Source: Phalacrocorax aristotelis
Taxonomy: Eukaryota > Chordata > Aves > Suliformes > Phalacrocoracidae
Assembly (NCBI RefSeq): GCF_949628215.1
Contig: NC_134276.1
Span: forward strand, 11,993,690-12,057,689
Length of the DNA stretch: 64,000 bases
Direction of reading: 5' to 3'
The notes under the pieces are model-generated. The model did no database searches. It had not been told where the DNA came from and was given only the letters and a program-made list of their open reading frames with translations. The position numbers and the translations under genes were made by a program. Position 1 is the first letter of the stretch, and each line of letters opens with the position of its first letter. Below are positions 25,344 to 38,610 of this stretch, one piece after another.

Positions 25344-25541
25344 ATAAGAAACCGTGTTTATCGAGAGGAAGAGTCCCATTGCTCTGAGCAGGAAAGAATG
25401 AAGACAGAAATCTCTGACCTGATAGAAGAGCTTCATCAGAAGGAGATCGCTATAGCAACTATCATGGAGAAAGCTAGTCTTCTGGAAAGACAGCTAAAAA
25501 TGGAGTTAGAGATAAAAGACAAATTGTTAGCAAAACAACAG
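25344..25541 (+). CDS. DEUP1: DEUP1 coding exon 9
   Basis: Phase-0 exon of 66 codons, the best conserved of the gene: SEQERMKTEISDL, EELHQKEIAIAT and LLERQLKMELEIKDK are nearly the mammalian sequence. Acceptor TTGCTACAG, donor GTATGC. A long uninterrupted coiled coil. Confidence 0.97.
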
Positions 25542-26558
25542 GTATGCAAGCAGGCAAAACCAGCCTAAATCATTTTACTCTACACTACTGATAATGACGT
25601 ACATTATCTGTGAAAAAAGACATTACATTTCTTGCTGTAGTTCTCATCAGCAGTGCTGTAATATCTGTGAAGTACTAGTAAAGCAGCGAAATTGATACTG
25701 GGACAAGAAGGCACTAGTAAATGTCAACTAAATTGCAATTCATTCTGACCATCAAATGTAGTTACCATTTTAACATGCAAAAGATCTTGAAAACTTCCAG
25801 TTTGCTGTTATTATATGCACCTTATCACTAGAATAGTTTATTAGATTATCTAGAACATTTTCTAATTTTTCAGATTTTTTTTAAAAGCCTTTTGAAGAGT
25901 GTCACAAATCTGCTTAGAAAATTCTGGTATTTTTAAAGTGGAAAACTGTAAGATACCAGAGTTTTAATGGCAAATTTCAGTTTTAAAAACAAATGTTATC
26001 TTCATTACTTAGTTTTGTAAACCAAAAGAACCTTCATATTTAGAGGTTTCTGGGTATCTCTGGGTTTTCTGAGAGGGTCACTGCATATTGAAATTTGTGA
26101 TTAATGTAATACTTTACTTTTGACAATAGGAAGGTTAGTGTTTGGGAAAATGAAAGACGTCTCCTACTGTGTGGCAGTCTTTACGAGGCCATATTCCCTA
26201 GTATATCACTCAAAGAGTGGATGTTGTTCCTAGGCATCATGACTAGGATTTCTTCCAGTTTCAGTGGCCTGCAAGATCTGTCCCTCTTTATGTCTTGTAA
26301 CTGCATGTGAACTCCCTTCTTTTCCTAAGTGATTGCTTCTTTCAAAAAGGTAAATAAAATCAGAGGCATTGCATTTGTATATCTTTTATACATGGTTTAA
26401 GACTTCTTTCTGCTTTAATATTGCCATATTTTAAAAATTATAGTTATTTTCATATTTCTTTATGTATATTTTGTAAAATTTACTATATCTATACTTAGTG
26501 TTATCTCAAGTTAACAGTAACATTCTTGTATTTAACTAAGAATTAAATCTTTTCCTAG
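25542..26558 (+). other. DEUP1 intron
   Basis: Intron of 1.02 kb, AT-rich, no element recognised. Confidence 0.7.
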
Positions 26559-26645
26559 TTGTTGGACTTCCGATACAAAGTTATCAAATCTGAAAACAAA
26601 CATCTAAAAGATATGGTGGAAAGCCAGGAGTGTAAAAGTTGCACG
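26559..26645 (+). CDS. DEUP1: DEUP1 coding exon 10
   Basis: Phase-0 exon of 29 codons, LLDFRYKVIKSENKHLKDMV to CKSCT. Acceptor TTTTCCTAG, donor GTAATT followed directly by a run of T. YK-V-SEN-HLK-M corresponds to the YKAVRTEN region of mammalian DEUP1. Confidence 0.92.
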
Positions 26646-29200
26646 GTAATTTTTTTTTTTTTAATCTATGCAATGTGGAGAACATTTACTTATATTTATT
26701 GTAAATGTAGATTGAGACCATGGCACATTTAGATATTTCTGGCTTACATAAAAAAAATAAATAAAAATATGGTGTGTGACATGATCAAAACCAAGTGGTA
26801 TTCACACAAAGCCTGAAGATGGGTATAGCTAGGAATAATTTTGACCTTAATCATAGTAAACTAGAAGTAAGCTAAGTTTTTCAGTAACTGTCTAGACACT
26901 AAACACTTTTTGGGAGCCTGTTTTTTGTAAGTGAAATCACTCATTTCAGAAAATATTTCTTTTTAAACAGTCATCACTCTTCACAGATACAAAAATATGT
27001 CCCTTTTCTTACTATTTTACCCCTTTGTTAATATGATATTTAAATAACAGTGTAAAAAACTGACATGTTTTGCACCCACCCAGCTTATTTTCAGAGTTTA
27101 GTATTTATTTCTCTCCAAACAGGGGATATTTAAAGTTTAATTCATAAAATGTGTGCCATAATATCATGCACAGCTATAGTTTATATGGATGTAAAAAATA
27201 TTATATACACTGCCTTCCACAAAAAGCTTCTAAACATCCCGTTTACGGAACATCTGCAGTTGTTGTATCTATCCTTAGAAAAAACACTGGAATGTTGCTT
27301 GTAAATACTGCTGTAAATACATCTTTGGGGGATTTGTAGCCTGTAGACTGACAAATGCATGAAAGAATGTCATGTTTTCCACACCCTTAAAATTGCATAT
27401 ATGTCTATCAGTGATGTATTACCTATACATACATGTACAGTATTACGGATGTATTTATGTGTATATATGATATATTACTGTGGAAGCATAGATGGGTGTG
27501 TGTGCGCATATCTAGCTCTCCTCTACAATGATATTCTTCATGAAGATTGAGAAGAGCTGTCTGACAAGAATCCTTCTAGGTATCATGTTTGTTAAATTTT
27601 AACAGTAAAATCCAGTTACTAGATAGACCAAGGTCACTACACCTACCAGTGCATTTGTGGACTTAATAATTCTTTCCTACTTTACTAGTGTATTGTGAGG
27701 ATCTAAACATTAAAGACTGTGAGGTATTTGATATTAAGATTGCAGGGACTGGAGATTTTATGGATGTGTTTGTACAGTACAATAGAGCACTACACAGACC
27801 CCTCGAACTAGTGCCAGCCTAAGTCAGTATGGGGTAATGCATCATCAGGCAGGGTTACTTGTTTAGATTTCAAAAGCAATGTAGCTGTGCCAGCTCAGTT
27901 TTGGGGCTCATGGCATTATAACTGTACTGCTGATTCTAGAGCTTTTAGTGGTAGGGTGACTTAGCACTCTCCTTCTGCCTCTGTTCTGCCACTCCTCTCC
28001 ACTTAGGAGACATAGCTAAGCCCCTACCCCCCACCCTCACACAAAATACTAAATTTTCTTATACTTTCTCACACTTCTGTGCCAGCTTGGCTCATAAATT
28101 TCCCCTAAAACTAGCTAAGCAATGCAAGGTTTACAGGAAGAGGTGACATCAAACAAGTTAGTGCAAGGAAGTCAAGCTTTCAGGTGCAGGAGCCCAGCTG
28201 CACTATCAGTATACTAAGAAACAAATCTTTAATATTCATGGGTTACTATGTTCCAAAAGAATAAGGTAAATCTAGAAATATGTGAAAGCACAACTTAATA
28301 AAACATATGGGTTTTGAGTCTTTTCTGTGTAATCTGATAAATCTTCTGAGAATTTTCTGTTGCTGACAGTATACTGTTATTGCAAATGGGTTTACACAAT
28401 GCAGTGCAGTATTCTGCAGAGAGATACTTCAAATTAGCTATCTCAGGTGTGCAGCATAGGCTTTATGGAATAAGTGATAAGACAAAAAAGAAATGGGGTA
28501 TCCTGGCTAGTCAACTTCCAGAGCCAATCTTCATCTTCCCTTCTTGATATCCTAGTGGATGGGGATCTTTAGCCATGTACGTGTTGCTTGCACTTTCAGT
28601 ATTTTGACTTGTATACCATGTGGGCTAACCCAGCTGAGAAGCAGGGTTTGGACAGAAAGCACTGTGCTAATGTGGCCTTACTTTACTGCTTCTGAAACTG
28701 AAGGTGACGGTATCTTGACACAGATATTAAATTATGCCTGTAGGCATACCCTGTATCTAGTATAGTAACGAACTTTTATAATTTTTCTTGTTATTTTTGG
28801 TGGAATTGTTACTGGAGGGAGCAATACAGTCTGCAGCTATAGCTGTTATGTTTGCTTTTATGTCATAAGTTTTACCAAGCAAGCAATGAATTTACAACAA
28901 TAATATTTCGAATGCATGTTTGTTGAGAAATTTTAATTTGTTTTATTGTATTATAGAGGCTGTTATCCCTTCTTTTCCATTTATCTACAGCGGGTTTTTT
29001 TTTCTGGAGGCAATTTTCTTGGTTTGCTATAAGTGCTGCATGATTATATGTGGTAGCTAAAGTGCTGCCTGATTATATATGGTAGCCAGGTCTTTCTGTA
29101 GCATAGAACATTGTTTTGTGTTTGCTTGTTAAAAATACTAACATCTATTTATGGTGGAAAAAAAACCACTATTTAATGATGGGTTTATCTCCTTTCACAG
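26646..29200 (+). other. DEUP1 intron
   Basis: Intron of 2.56 kb with a 29-bp tandem duplication at 29031-29088, near the 3' splice site. No transposon recognised. Confidence 0.7.
29031..29088 (+). repeat. 29-bp tandem duplication
   Basis: The unit AAGTGCTGCATGATTATATG plus nine bases (29031-29059) is repeated at 29060-29088 with three substitutions. Confidence 0.9.
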
Positions 29201-29400
29201 AGTATAGATTTATCTAACAAAGAATATGGAGATTTCGCAGCTTCCATTCACAAACTGGAACATGAGAATGTAAGATTACAAAATAGCCTTGTTAAACTAC
29301 AGAATGACACAGAAACATCAATACTGGGTCCCATGGGCACATATGGAGAAACAGAGCACAGCTACCAAACCGATTCAAAGATACAAGAAAAGGAAGAGAG
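29201..29400 (+). CDS. DEUP1: DEUP1 coding exon 11
   Basis: 200-nt exon of 66 codons plus two bases, SIDLSNKEYGDFAASIHKLE through KIQEKEE, ending in phase 2. Acceptor CCTTTCACAG, donor GTAATA. MDFTN-type, INKLQYENERL and Y-SQIKVEQNEER residues in mammals match S-I-D-L-S-N, IHKLEHENVRL and Y-TDSKIQEKEER here. Confidence 0.94.
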
Positions 29401-32400
29401 GTAATATTTAGATTGTACACATTTATGAAACTTCCTGTAAGCTTTGTGGAGCATCTAACTGGGCCATACTGTTAGACTTCTTTTCTGTTTCTGTTCAATC
29501 AGAACTCTCACCAACATAAATATCAGATCTCGTTAGTATATTTCTAAGACTTTTTTCCAGGTGGCTAACTGAATTTGGCAATAAATGAAGTCCCAGAAAT
29601 GTTTGATCATTATTTTAATATTTGGCACACGAAACAACTTAGAAAACTTTTTATATGCTGCCTAAGTAATTCTTAGTTCAGGTTTTGCAACACAGGACAG
29701 AATGTATTTTTACTGCCACATAAAAACAAGACAAGGGAAGGGTATAAAAACCAACATGAGAGGTAAACTGCTCCCCAGGAGGTTATCTTAATAAGCAGTT
29801 TGAACTACAACTCCTGCTGAAAAGCTTTGTGTCCCGCCAGTTTCATTTGTTGGAAGTTTCATTAAATGTATTTTAATGTCTTGTCTAGTTTTGGTGTTCT
29901 TGGGTGACCTTATTTTTAAAAGAAACATAATTTCAGATGCCCTGAATAAATCATTACTACAATACACTCCTTGTTAGGGAAAAATGATGAGACTTAAGAA
30001 CACTCAGACTCATAGAAAACATGTTGTAGTGATGACTTCCTTCTTAATTCCCTGCATGCAGTGAAGCACTGAATTACCTTCAAACGTGTTATAATCATGG
30101 CGCTGCACTAATAAAAAGAAAATTAAACTTCCTGTTAAACAATATTTCACAGTACAGGAGAGCTAAATAATTATAAGAGGCTAAATGTTTTGATCATTGT
30201 AATAAAGAACTTAGTGCTAATGTAAAACAGTTCTGTGAAGCAAAGTTTAAATAATTGGAGCCAAAATTGTACAGGGTAAGATTTCAAACTCATACGTTCA
30301 GTCTCTGGCAAAATGTAAAGTGATTTTCTCTCTGCAAAATAGAAAGGCGCCCCATTATATGTAGCTACATTCTTGCCTAAAATTTCCTTTTAAATATGAT
30401 GTTTGGTGTTGGAGATAGTATTCATGTCTATGTAAATATATATATATGCATAGACTATATGTGCATATATGGAAGTGGCAGGTATGGCTGTTTTCCTACT
30501 AAGCTTCAAATGACATTGAAGGTTTTGATGAAAAAATATTTACAAACCAAGATACAGACTATTCTACACGTGTAAGTCTCATAATTTCACAAAAAATTGG
30601 TCAGCACAATTTTTGCTCATTCTTCCACCCTTCTAAAGCGAGAAAATGTAAGATTTTTTCTTCCCATTTTCTCAGGAATTACACTTGCTGTACATGAGGA
30701 ACTGTGAAATTTCATTCATGGGAATTTAAGTTTAAGAGACAATAGAACTATGCAGGTAATTTGCAGGATTTTGATTACATAGCCATTGAAGACCAATGTT
30801 AAACCAAAACTGGGATAGAGAAAACTGGGAGAGCTAACCTTCCTCACAACACAAATCTCAACAACACTACTGAACACAATCTAAATTATTATTCTAATTA
30901 ATCTGATGGAACAGATATATTGAGCCTGGTTTTCAGGATCTAAAACGTGCATTTGATTTCCTAAATGAAAAGCTATTTAGCTAAATAAATACATACACAG
31001 ATTTCAAAAAATGTGCAAATTCCACATGTACTGTATATACACATCAGCCAGCCAGTCTTTCTAAGACTAGTCCCTCTCTATATTGTCCGTTCTCTGTTCC
31101 CCAGCAGGGAACTACCTCAAGATTTTCTCAGAAAACTGAAATTAAATTTTCAACCATCTATTGTGTGCAGATAAACCAGGCAATTGATATTGGTTGTGTT
31201 AAACTCTGGAGTATGTTTTATTTTACCGTGAGCATACACCATGTTATTTCTGTTTTAGTTTGCAGTTCTGTTTCCATGGTACTTATGGCACTAGAGAAAG
31301 GGCACAAAGATTTTTTTTTACATAGTAAAAAAAATAGAAAACGTGGTGCTTGTGCAAGGAGAGGGGGGGTGTTTGTGTTTTAAATAGCAATTTTCAGGAG
31401 CTGTACATTTTGTTTTTCCTATTTGCATTCAGAAACCTAGAAAGGTTTCCACAATGAAAAAAGGGTCTTCAACCAAGTATATTCTACACTATTTTTCAGT
31501 CATGACTGACAGTCAGTACTCAAATCCTGGGCATGGGCACAGTCATTAGATAGGAGACCTCTAGAGAAAATACAGGAAATTGCAGGAAGTTATACTGGTC
31601 ATTTATAAAGAAGCATGATTCCTTCTTTCTTTCAGTATACAGTGAATTTCTAACTATTGCAAAGTAAGATACGCAGGAGTGGCATCTTGTTGCTAAAAAG
31701 GACTGTGGCCACATCCTACCTCTAACCACTTTTATTAATTACTGTTCTCATCTATGATAATTAACTTACTTCTAATTGGCATTTACATAAGCTTTCCCCA
31801 CCCTCAAGATTTCAATTCTTTATTTAGACTTCAGCCACATACAGTTGATTTAAATTTTGGCATGGTTGAAGAGGGCTTTCTCTGATGACACTCATTTGTT
31901 TAGCCTGTTTCTTCCAAAATTAAAACATGCATATGAGTTCCCAAATGAAAGGCTACCTATTTACCATAAAAATATACACAAAATAGGTAATTGGTCATGC
32001 CAAAGTGCACTTCCGTCATCTGGCAAAAGTGACGGGGTAAAGGCTAGGACTGAATATCTGCTAAGGTAGCTGGAGATCGCTTAAAGGATCTGTGTTGACA
32101 GTGAAGTATCTATCTAAGGTTTTCACTACCCTTTGGAGGTCACACATTCTTGGTCATACTCACCACTCTATCAGTTACTGCAATAAATAAACTGGAAGCA
32201 GTGAAAACAATCTCTTCAGGAAAATGCTTTTTAACCATTTTTTAAATCAAGCTAGCAGTTACACTTGCAAGGTAAAAGCAACAACGTGAATTCTGAAGAC
32301 ATTCTAGTCATTAAAGATCTGTTGTTTTCTTTTTCAAGACCAGGTATGTCAACTAGCACAAGCTGTGTAAGGAGTCTCTTTTGCACCACTGAAGTCTTTG

Positions 32401-32898
32401 ATCACATAGAGACAGGGCTTATTTTACATAAGAGGCTGGAAAAAATTGATTCTTCCTATATAAATTCCCTTTGCAAGGACATTGTTCTTTCCCTTCTTGT
32501 CCCATATGTCACCATGTCAACAGTGGTATTATTTTTGTGAAGTATATGTATATGCTAAATACTTCATGACAGTAAACCCACTGAAAGCATAAGTTATTCA
32601 ACTGCAGTTACAGTGTATTTGCATTGCCAGTGTTAACAAATGGACAGTTTTTTACAAATTTGCAGATATTTGCTTACCTTTACATTTGTATTCAAAGTAG
32701 GACTCTGTTCTTAGATATTATTTTGCACTGAACTGGCAGAAATTTAAACCCCAACTGTGAAATTTGTCTGAAGTGAAGGCATACTATCCATATCAAAGCA
32801 CCTAAATGTAGGTGTCATGTCTTTCCAAGATAGCAAACAGCCCCAGCAATCCTATGGATTACAGTAGGAAGTGAAGTTCCTTTAAAAAATCAGTCAGT

Positions 32899-32911
32899 GG
32901 GGGGGGGGGGG
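32899..32911 (+). repeat. 13-G homopolymer
   Basis: Thirteen G followed by TGGGTG; a possible G-quadruplex on the DEUP1 sense strand. Confidence 0.9.
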
Positions 32912-34919
32912 TGGGTGTATCTGTTTTTACTATCTAAAATCTACCATAACTGTAGGCAACCAAGTCTGGGAATTCTGGTCTTAGTGAAGTAAGCTATAAC
33001 ATAACAGTAATAACTGTTATTAAATACATAGAGAAGCAGTTCTGGGGGAAAAAAGAACATGGATCACATAGACTTTACCAGGGGTTTACAGAGGGAATTA
33101 CTTCCAAAAAGGTCAGAACACAAGATGAAAAAAAATCTGTGATTTTATTATTCATGCCATCTATCTTCAGTTGTGGCAGATTTTTTCACTGTGCCCTTCA
33201 TCCAAACAATAGATGGAATAGACTTTAAAATGGGGAGGGGGCGGGGGGAACGGTATTCTCCTGTGCCCAAAGAGCAGAGTGTATTTATTTACAGAAAAGC
33301 ATGAAAGAAAGGAGAAAACTGTGCCTCCATAAAGGTAAACATTTTCAGTGATTTAGAAAACTGGAAGGTGAATATTCTCAGAGAGTTTTATGTTAGAATG
33401 TGTAATAATAATATTACAGCAATAATTATAGCATCATGCTTATAATTTGCTTTCCTGTAGCATTCAGAGTATCTTAACCACTACTTCTTTTATAATCAGA
33501 GAAAAATATGTTCTTCATTAGTTCTCTGAGTTGTTCTGCACAGTCCATTTATGAAGTACTCAGTTTCATGTTTCAGGGCTTATGGACAAGCAGGGTCCAG
33601 TAAGTCTACAAAGCCACCTTTTCCCAACACCAAATATTTAAGATTCGAAAATGATGATGTGATCTTTCTGCAGAAAACGCCGTCTTTTCCCTGTGGGGAA
33701 CTGGAAAATTCTACTCTGTTATTAACAAACACACACACACCATTTTATTAATAAAAACAACAAAAAAAGGCTGGTTTTGGATCTGAGGAGCACTGCATAA
33801 TCTTGAATATTTATAATAATTGTATTTTTGTGGCAGAGAACTTGATCTTTTAAAACTTTTCAAAAGCTGCATTTCAAACTAGTGAAGTGTTTTAGGATAT
33901 TTGCAATGATAGGATCTTTTAAAACAGCTGTCATGTTTAAGTATAGTAGTTACCTCTGAAGACTACAATTTTGATTTTTTCATAAGTACAGACCTCATTA
34001 CAATGGAAGTTTTTACCTCAGTCAGAAATATTGTAAAAGAAATGTAATAAAATCTTAAATAATTTAATTGTTTTAGTATATAATACAAGTAAAGATGCAA
34101 TTGAAAATTAGCCTAATTCAGACAGATATCTGGGCAAGCTGGTCTCAAAATTCTTTGCTCTTATCAATACGGCATCAGAATTGTTCAGTTAACTGTCAGG
34201 AGAAGATGATATTTTGAATAGGAAGAAAATAACTTTCTTTTGTTTTTTAAGTTGCTGTTAACCGTGATAGTTTTTGATTTACAGGACTACCAATGAATAA
34301 AAATATATGCTTTCACATCCATTCTAGTCACTGTAAGTGGGATACAAGAGTTATGGAACACCATTATAAAATACTTTAAAATTCTTTTGTAAGCTTGAAG
34401 ATTTCATTTATTGTCGCGAAAGCATGTTCTTGTATGATTTTTAAAAAGTGTATTTCAAAAAATTCTTTACATCTTATATTAATTTCCAGTGTGTTATCAT
34501 TAAATCAGTGGCAAAATTAGTATTGCACTAAAAATGCAGGATCACAGATAACTGTACTAGTTTTTTATTTAACTTATTTAAACATTTATTCTAAATGCTA
34601 GCTATTTGAACATAGTTGTTTAGGGTGATATTAGATCAAAATTGAGTAATTATCCAACCACTAATAATATTTTTTGTTTCCCGTCTCACTCTTCAGTCTT
34701 TCATTTCCTCTACTTGTGTGGCAAAATTCACTCGAGTTCCTATCATATTATAACCTATCAAGACATGGCTGAAGAGCACTTACATAGCTTCTTCCACTGA
34801 AAAGCTGAAGGGATGATAACCTTTGGCAGAGGATGGGTTACAAACACTTAAGGAGTATTGGTGTCTTCAGGACCTGAAGCGAGATTGTCTTTTAGGTCTT
34901 GTCCTGCCACAATTATAGG

Positions 34920-35500
34920 AATCACAAAATCACAGAATCACAGAATCCCAGGTTGGAAGGGACCTCAGGGATCATCTAGTCCAACATTTCTGGGAAGAGC
35001 ACAGCCTAGACAAGATGGCCCGGCACCCTGTCCAGACGACTCTTGAAGGTGTCCAACGTGGCCGAGTCAACCACTTCCCTGGGGAGATTATTCCAATGGG
35101 TGACCGTCCTCACTGTGAAAAATTTCCCTCTCATGTCCAATCGGAATCTCCCCAAGAGCAACTTGTGTCCATTCCCCCTTGTCCTCTGTGTGACTCTTTG
35201 CAAAAAGGGAGTCTCTGTCTTCTTTGTAGCTGCCCCTTGAGTACTGGTACATGGTGATGAGATCCCCTCTGAGACTCCTTTTCCCAAGGCTGAACAAACC
35301 TGGTTCTCCCAGCCTATCCTCATATGGCAGCTTCCCAGTCCTTTGATCATCTTGTGTCCCTTCTCTGGACCCCTTCCAGCCTGTCCCCATCTTTTTTTGT
35401 ATAGAGGGGACCAGAACTGTACACAGTACTCCAGGTGTGGCCTGACAAGCGCTGAGTAGAGTGGGATAACGACTTCTTTATCTCTGCTGGTGATGCCAAA
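34920..35500 (-). mobile_element. CR1 LINE 3' fragment
   Basis: Complement of the CR1 3' end (AATCACAGAATCACAGAATC) starts the element. ORF2 C-terminal pieces ([38 protein letters not shown] and [11 protein letters not shown]) are open at 35006-35509. The 5' end is truncated near 35500. Opposite strand to DEUP1. Confidence 0.9.
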
Positions 35501-35804
35501 ATACGGCAAGGTTACGCAACTTTAACTTCAATGAAACCGTTTAAATTAGCGTGATTTAAGTCACAGCTGAAGCAGACAAAAAATGCACACTCAGACATTT
35601 ACAGCATCTTCAGTGGAAAGTTGCTAAATTGCTGTAACTCAGTAATGCTTAATCTTATGCCCATAACTTCATGCATGAAGCAGTTTGAACAGCTAAGTAA
35701 TCACAATTGCACAAACAAATAGAATAAAAAAAATCCCTTTGGCTTTGCTGTGATAGCTTAGAGTTTTAACTGGTTTTCATAGTTGATTTTTTTTTCTCTT
35801 TTAG

Positions 35805-36105
35805 AACTTTCCAAAAGAACGATGCATGGAAAATGGAATGGCAGCAGACTGCTGTGTTCGCAGCCAGTGGATACCACAGAAACTGTAGTCCTGCTTTATG
35901 TGGCCAAGACAAAATCACTGGTTCAAACCGTGACAGCACTTTATCTTCTCATACACTTCACAGAGGTCATGAAAAGAAAATAGACTCTAAATCTCCATCA
36001 CCACAAATGGGGTATCCTTTGGGCTTTGGTGGGCCATTTCGTGAAAAAGGCAGAAGAGACAGCTTACTGAGTCCTGCTCACGATGCAGAAGAATTCAAAT
36101 TATCA
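35805..36105 (+). CDS. DEUP1: DEUP1 coding exon 12 (variable linker)
   Basis: 301-nt exon. The first base completes an Arg codon and 100 codons follow, TFQKNDAWKMEWQQT through SPAHDAEEFKLS. Acceptor TTCTCTTTTAG after a long T tract, donor GTAAGT. It fills the place of the low-complexity, poorly conserved linker between the central coiled coil and the C-terminal module in mammals. It is rich in Ser, Gly, His and Arg, with little coiled-coil character. Phase and position support it more than sequence similarity. Confidence 0.85.
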
Positions 36106-38550
36106 GTAAGTAACTGTTTTCCTGTAACACTTATATTCTCAAAGATCCATCTGTGGACCAAATGCAGCCTTGGAGAAGCCAAAAATTAGATCACCCCTGT
36201 TGTCATTATTATTTATACAGTGCCAGCCCAGCAAAAATGGAAATACCTTATCCTAACACAAATGCAGGTTTTCTGGAGATTATACATCCCCTTCTGGGCC
36301 TTGCCTCTGTACTAATAACAGTGGTGATAATTATCTGCCATTATGTGACTGTGAGAGAGATTTCTACATTTTAGCTCATTGTCTTCTATATTGGGTCACT
36401 CTGCTACATATTGCCTTCTGTAAGGGCACTCTGCTTTAAGCGTATTTCCGTAATGCCTGCAAACTTACTTCCTTAAGTGCTGTTAGACAAATCAAGTTTC
36501 TACAGCATTCGATTGATGGATGAAATTAGAGGAATTGCAGCAACTATTTTCTATGTGTTAGCTATTGTATTCAAAAAGGAACAGAATAACTGCTGCAATC
36601 CTTATTTTTCTTTATATGAAATAGTAATAGTGCAACATTCTTCATTTCAGTCTTCATAGGCTGGAGATTACCAACCTCCACGACAAGTGGGATAAATCCC
36701 ACTTTGCCGAGGGCAACTTCTTAGGAAAAATTTTCTATAATTCTGTGACTTTAGATCTCTTTAAATTTGAGCTTTATCTTCCTCTTCAGCTTCTTCTATT
36801 CTTCCTTAGGCCTCTACTACAGGCCACTATTTTTTTCCATTTGAAAACTTAGCACTTGTTTTCCAGACCTCAATCCATGCAACCACACCATCATTAAATA
36901 ATGGAACTAACAGATTAGTAAGGAACAGAGTGTGGCCATCTCTCTGTCCAGCTGTGATATGTGCATCTTTGTACCCTGGAGATCCTGAACTGCAGATGTG
37001 TGGCTGTGCCTGTAGAGGGAGAAGAGGGAAGACTTCAGCATTTACTGGGGGCAATCAACAGGCAATTTTCTTGCCACTCATCACCTGAAGTAGGAGGGAA
37101 GAGGCATTGTGACACCAACAATCATCGTCAAGCAGTTTGTGGTTGTCGTACCCCAGTTCTGCTGTCCTCTTCAGAAATGGGTGCACATCCTTTCCTCTTG
37201 GAGATGTGGCTGCTGAAGGACTGTCTTCATAGCCCAGAATCTCACTGTGTGTAGGCAGCACCTAGTGATGGCCTGCCCGGGACGCAGGGATTGCAGTGCA
37301 GCCCTTCACTGAGCATGGTCCCAGCAGCTGTGTCCGAGTAGTCAGAGAACAGGGAGAGAACCACATAGTCCTGGGTGTTTGACCTCACTTCCGTTTTTCT
37401 ATTCTTATGCTTTACAGGAATTTTAAGTAAATTACTATGTCTTGGGAGTCTTCCTCTTTAAACTGCTAATCATAAAAAGAATTGTTTGGACTTTTTTAGA
37501 AGAGTCTGAGAAGCACCAGTTCTCCTTCTCTCTCCTGTCAGAAATGTCAGACAGAGACACCAGACACAAAGCTTCTGTTTCCAGCCAGCCCAGGGAAAAT
37601 GTCCATTCTGAGACACTTTTGCAAGCTGCAGGGAAACTATTTCCCAGCTGGTACTCAGGACAGGGTTGATGCCAAGACAGTTGACTAGATTATAAGGAAA
37701 ACACTTTCCAACTGGTGCGTGGGCAAAGTACATAATGAAATTATTAAGCAAGGGATAATTCTTGTACAGTGTCTAAGTCCAAATCAGTGGCACTGAAGCA
37801 GGTACAAGTCCAGAAGATCACCAAAATTAAATCATCACTCAGACTGATACTGGATACCACAGCTTTAGTGCAGAGATGATTCAACAGTCTGTTACTCTAG
37901 AGCTCTGTGTCCAAATGAAAAGCCATTTCAACAAGGAGAAAGAGTTAAAAACATACAATGTGTTTGTAAACCAGGGTTCTTTGCCAGAGTTTTCAGGACT
38001 GATGTTTCACCTAAGTGAAATCTCCAGTATGCTCAAAACTTTGAAGATGTTTAACAGACCATTTTTCTGAAGAACATTTGTAGTGCCAATTGAAAACATT
38101 GGAATTGCAGGTGATGTCCTGATACCTACCAAAATTACTCTGCTGGTATTTAGGGAAGGGAGAAAATAATCTCTAGGGCTTTAGACAAAGACATCTCTCC
38201 TCCCAGTAGAGAGTCTTCAGACAACCATAGTAAGTGTTCCACTGGAACCTCTGTCCTTTCACATTGTTATTTAGAGGTTACATGTGTAGAGAAAGTCATT
38301 CCTGCCTTAGGGTAAACCAGAAAGCTCAGCTGGGATTCACTGGCAATTCCCTAACCCGAAAAATTCTTGTTTCAAGGCTTTTCAAATCTAGGGAAATTCT
38401 CTTTCTCTGAACAGTACTTTTGGGTATGCTCTCTTTCTGAAATGAACAACTTCAGCAAATAGTTACCTAATCCATTCCCAGTCTCTGGGAAGACTATTAG
38501 ATAGAACAGTCCAACGTTCAGCTTCAAGTTTAATCTTTCCCACAGAAAGT

Positions 38551-38610
38551 AAATAAATACATATATACATACATCCATATATACATACATACATATATAC
38601 ATACATACAT
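38551..38610 (+). repeat. ATAC/ATAT-type simple repeat
   Basis: About 60 bp of mixed ATAC and ATAT tetranucleotides (AAATACATATATACATACAT and so on). An ordinary microsatellite. Confidence 0.9.

Larger units (their letters stand above)
29401..35804 (+). other. DEUP1 intron with CR1 near its end
   Basis: Intron of 6.4 kb. A minus-strand CR1 lies at 34920-35500, 0.3 kb before the next exon. Also contains a 13-G run at 32899-32911 and a G-rich tract at 33232-33248. Nothing else recognised. Confidence 0.7.
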
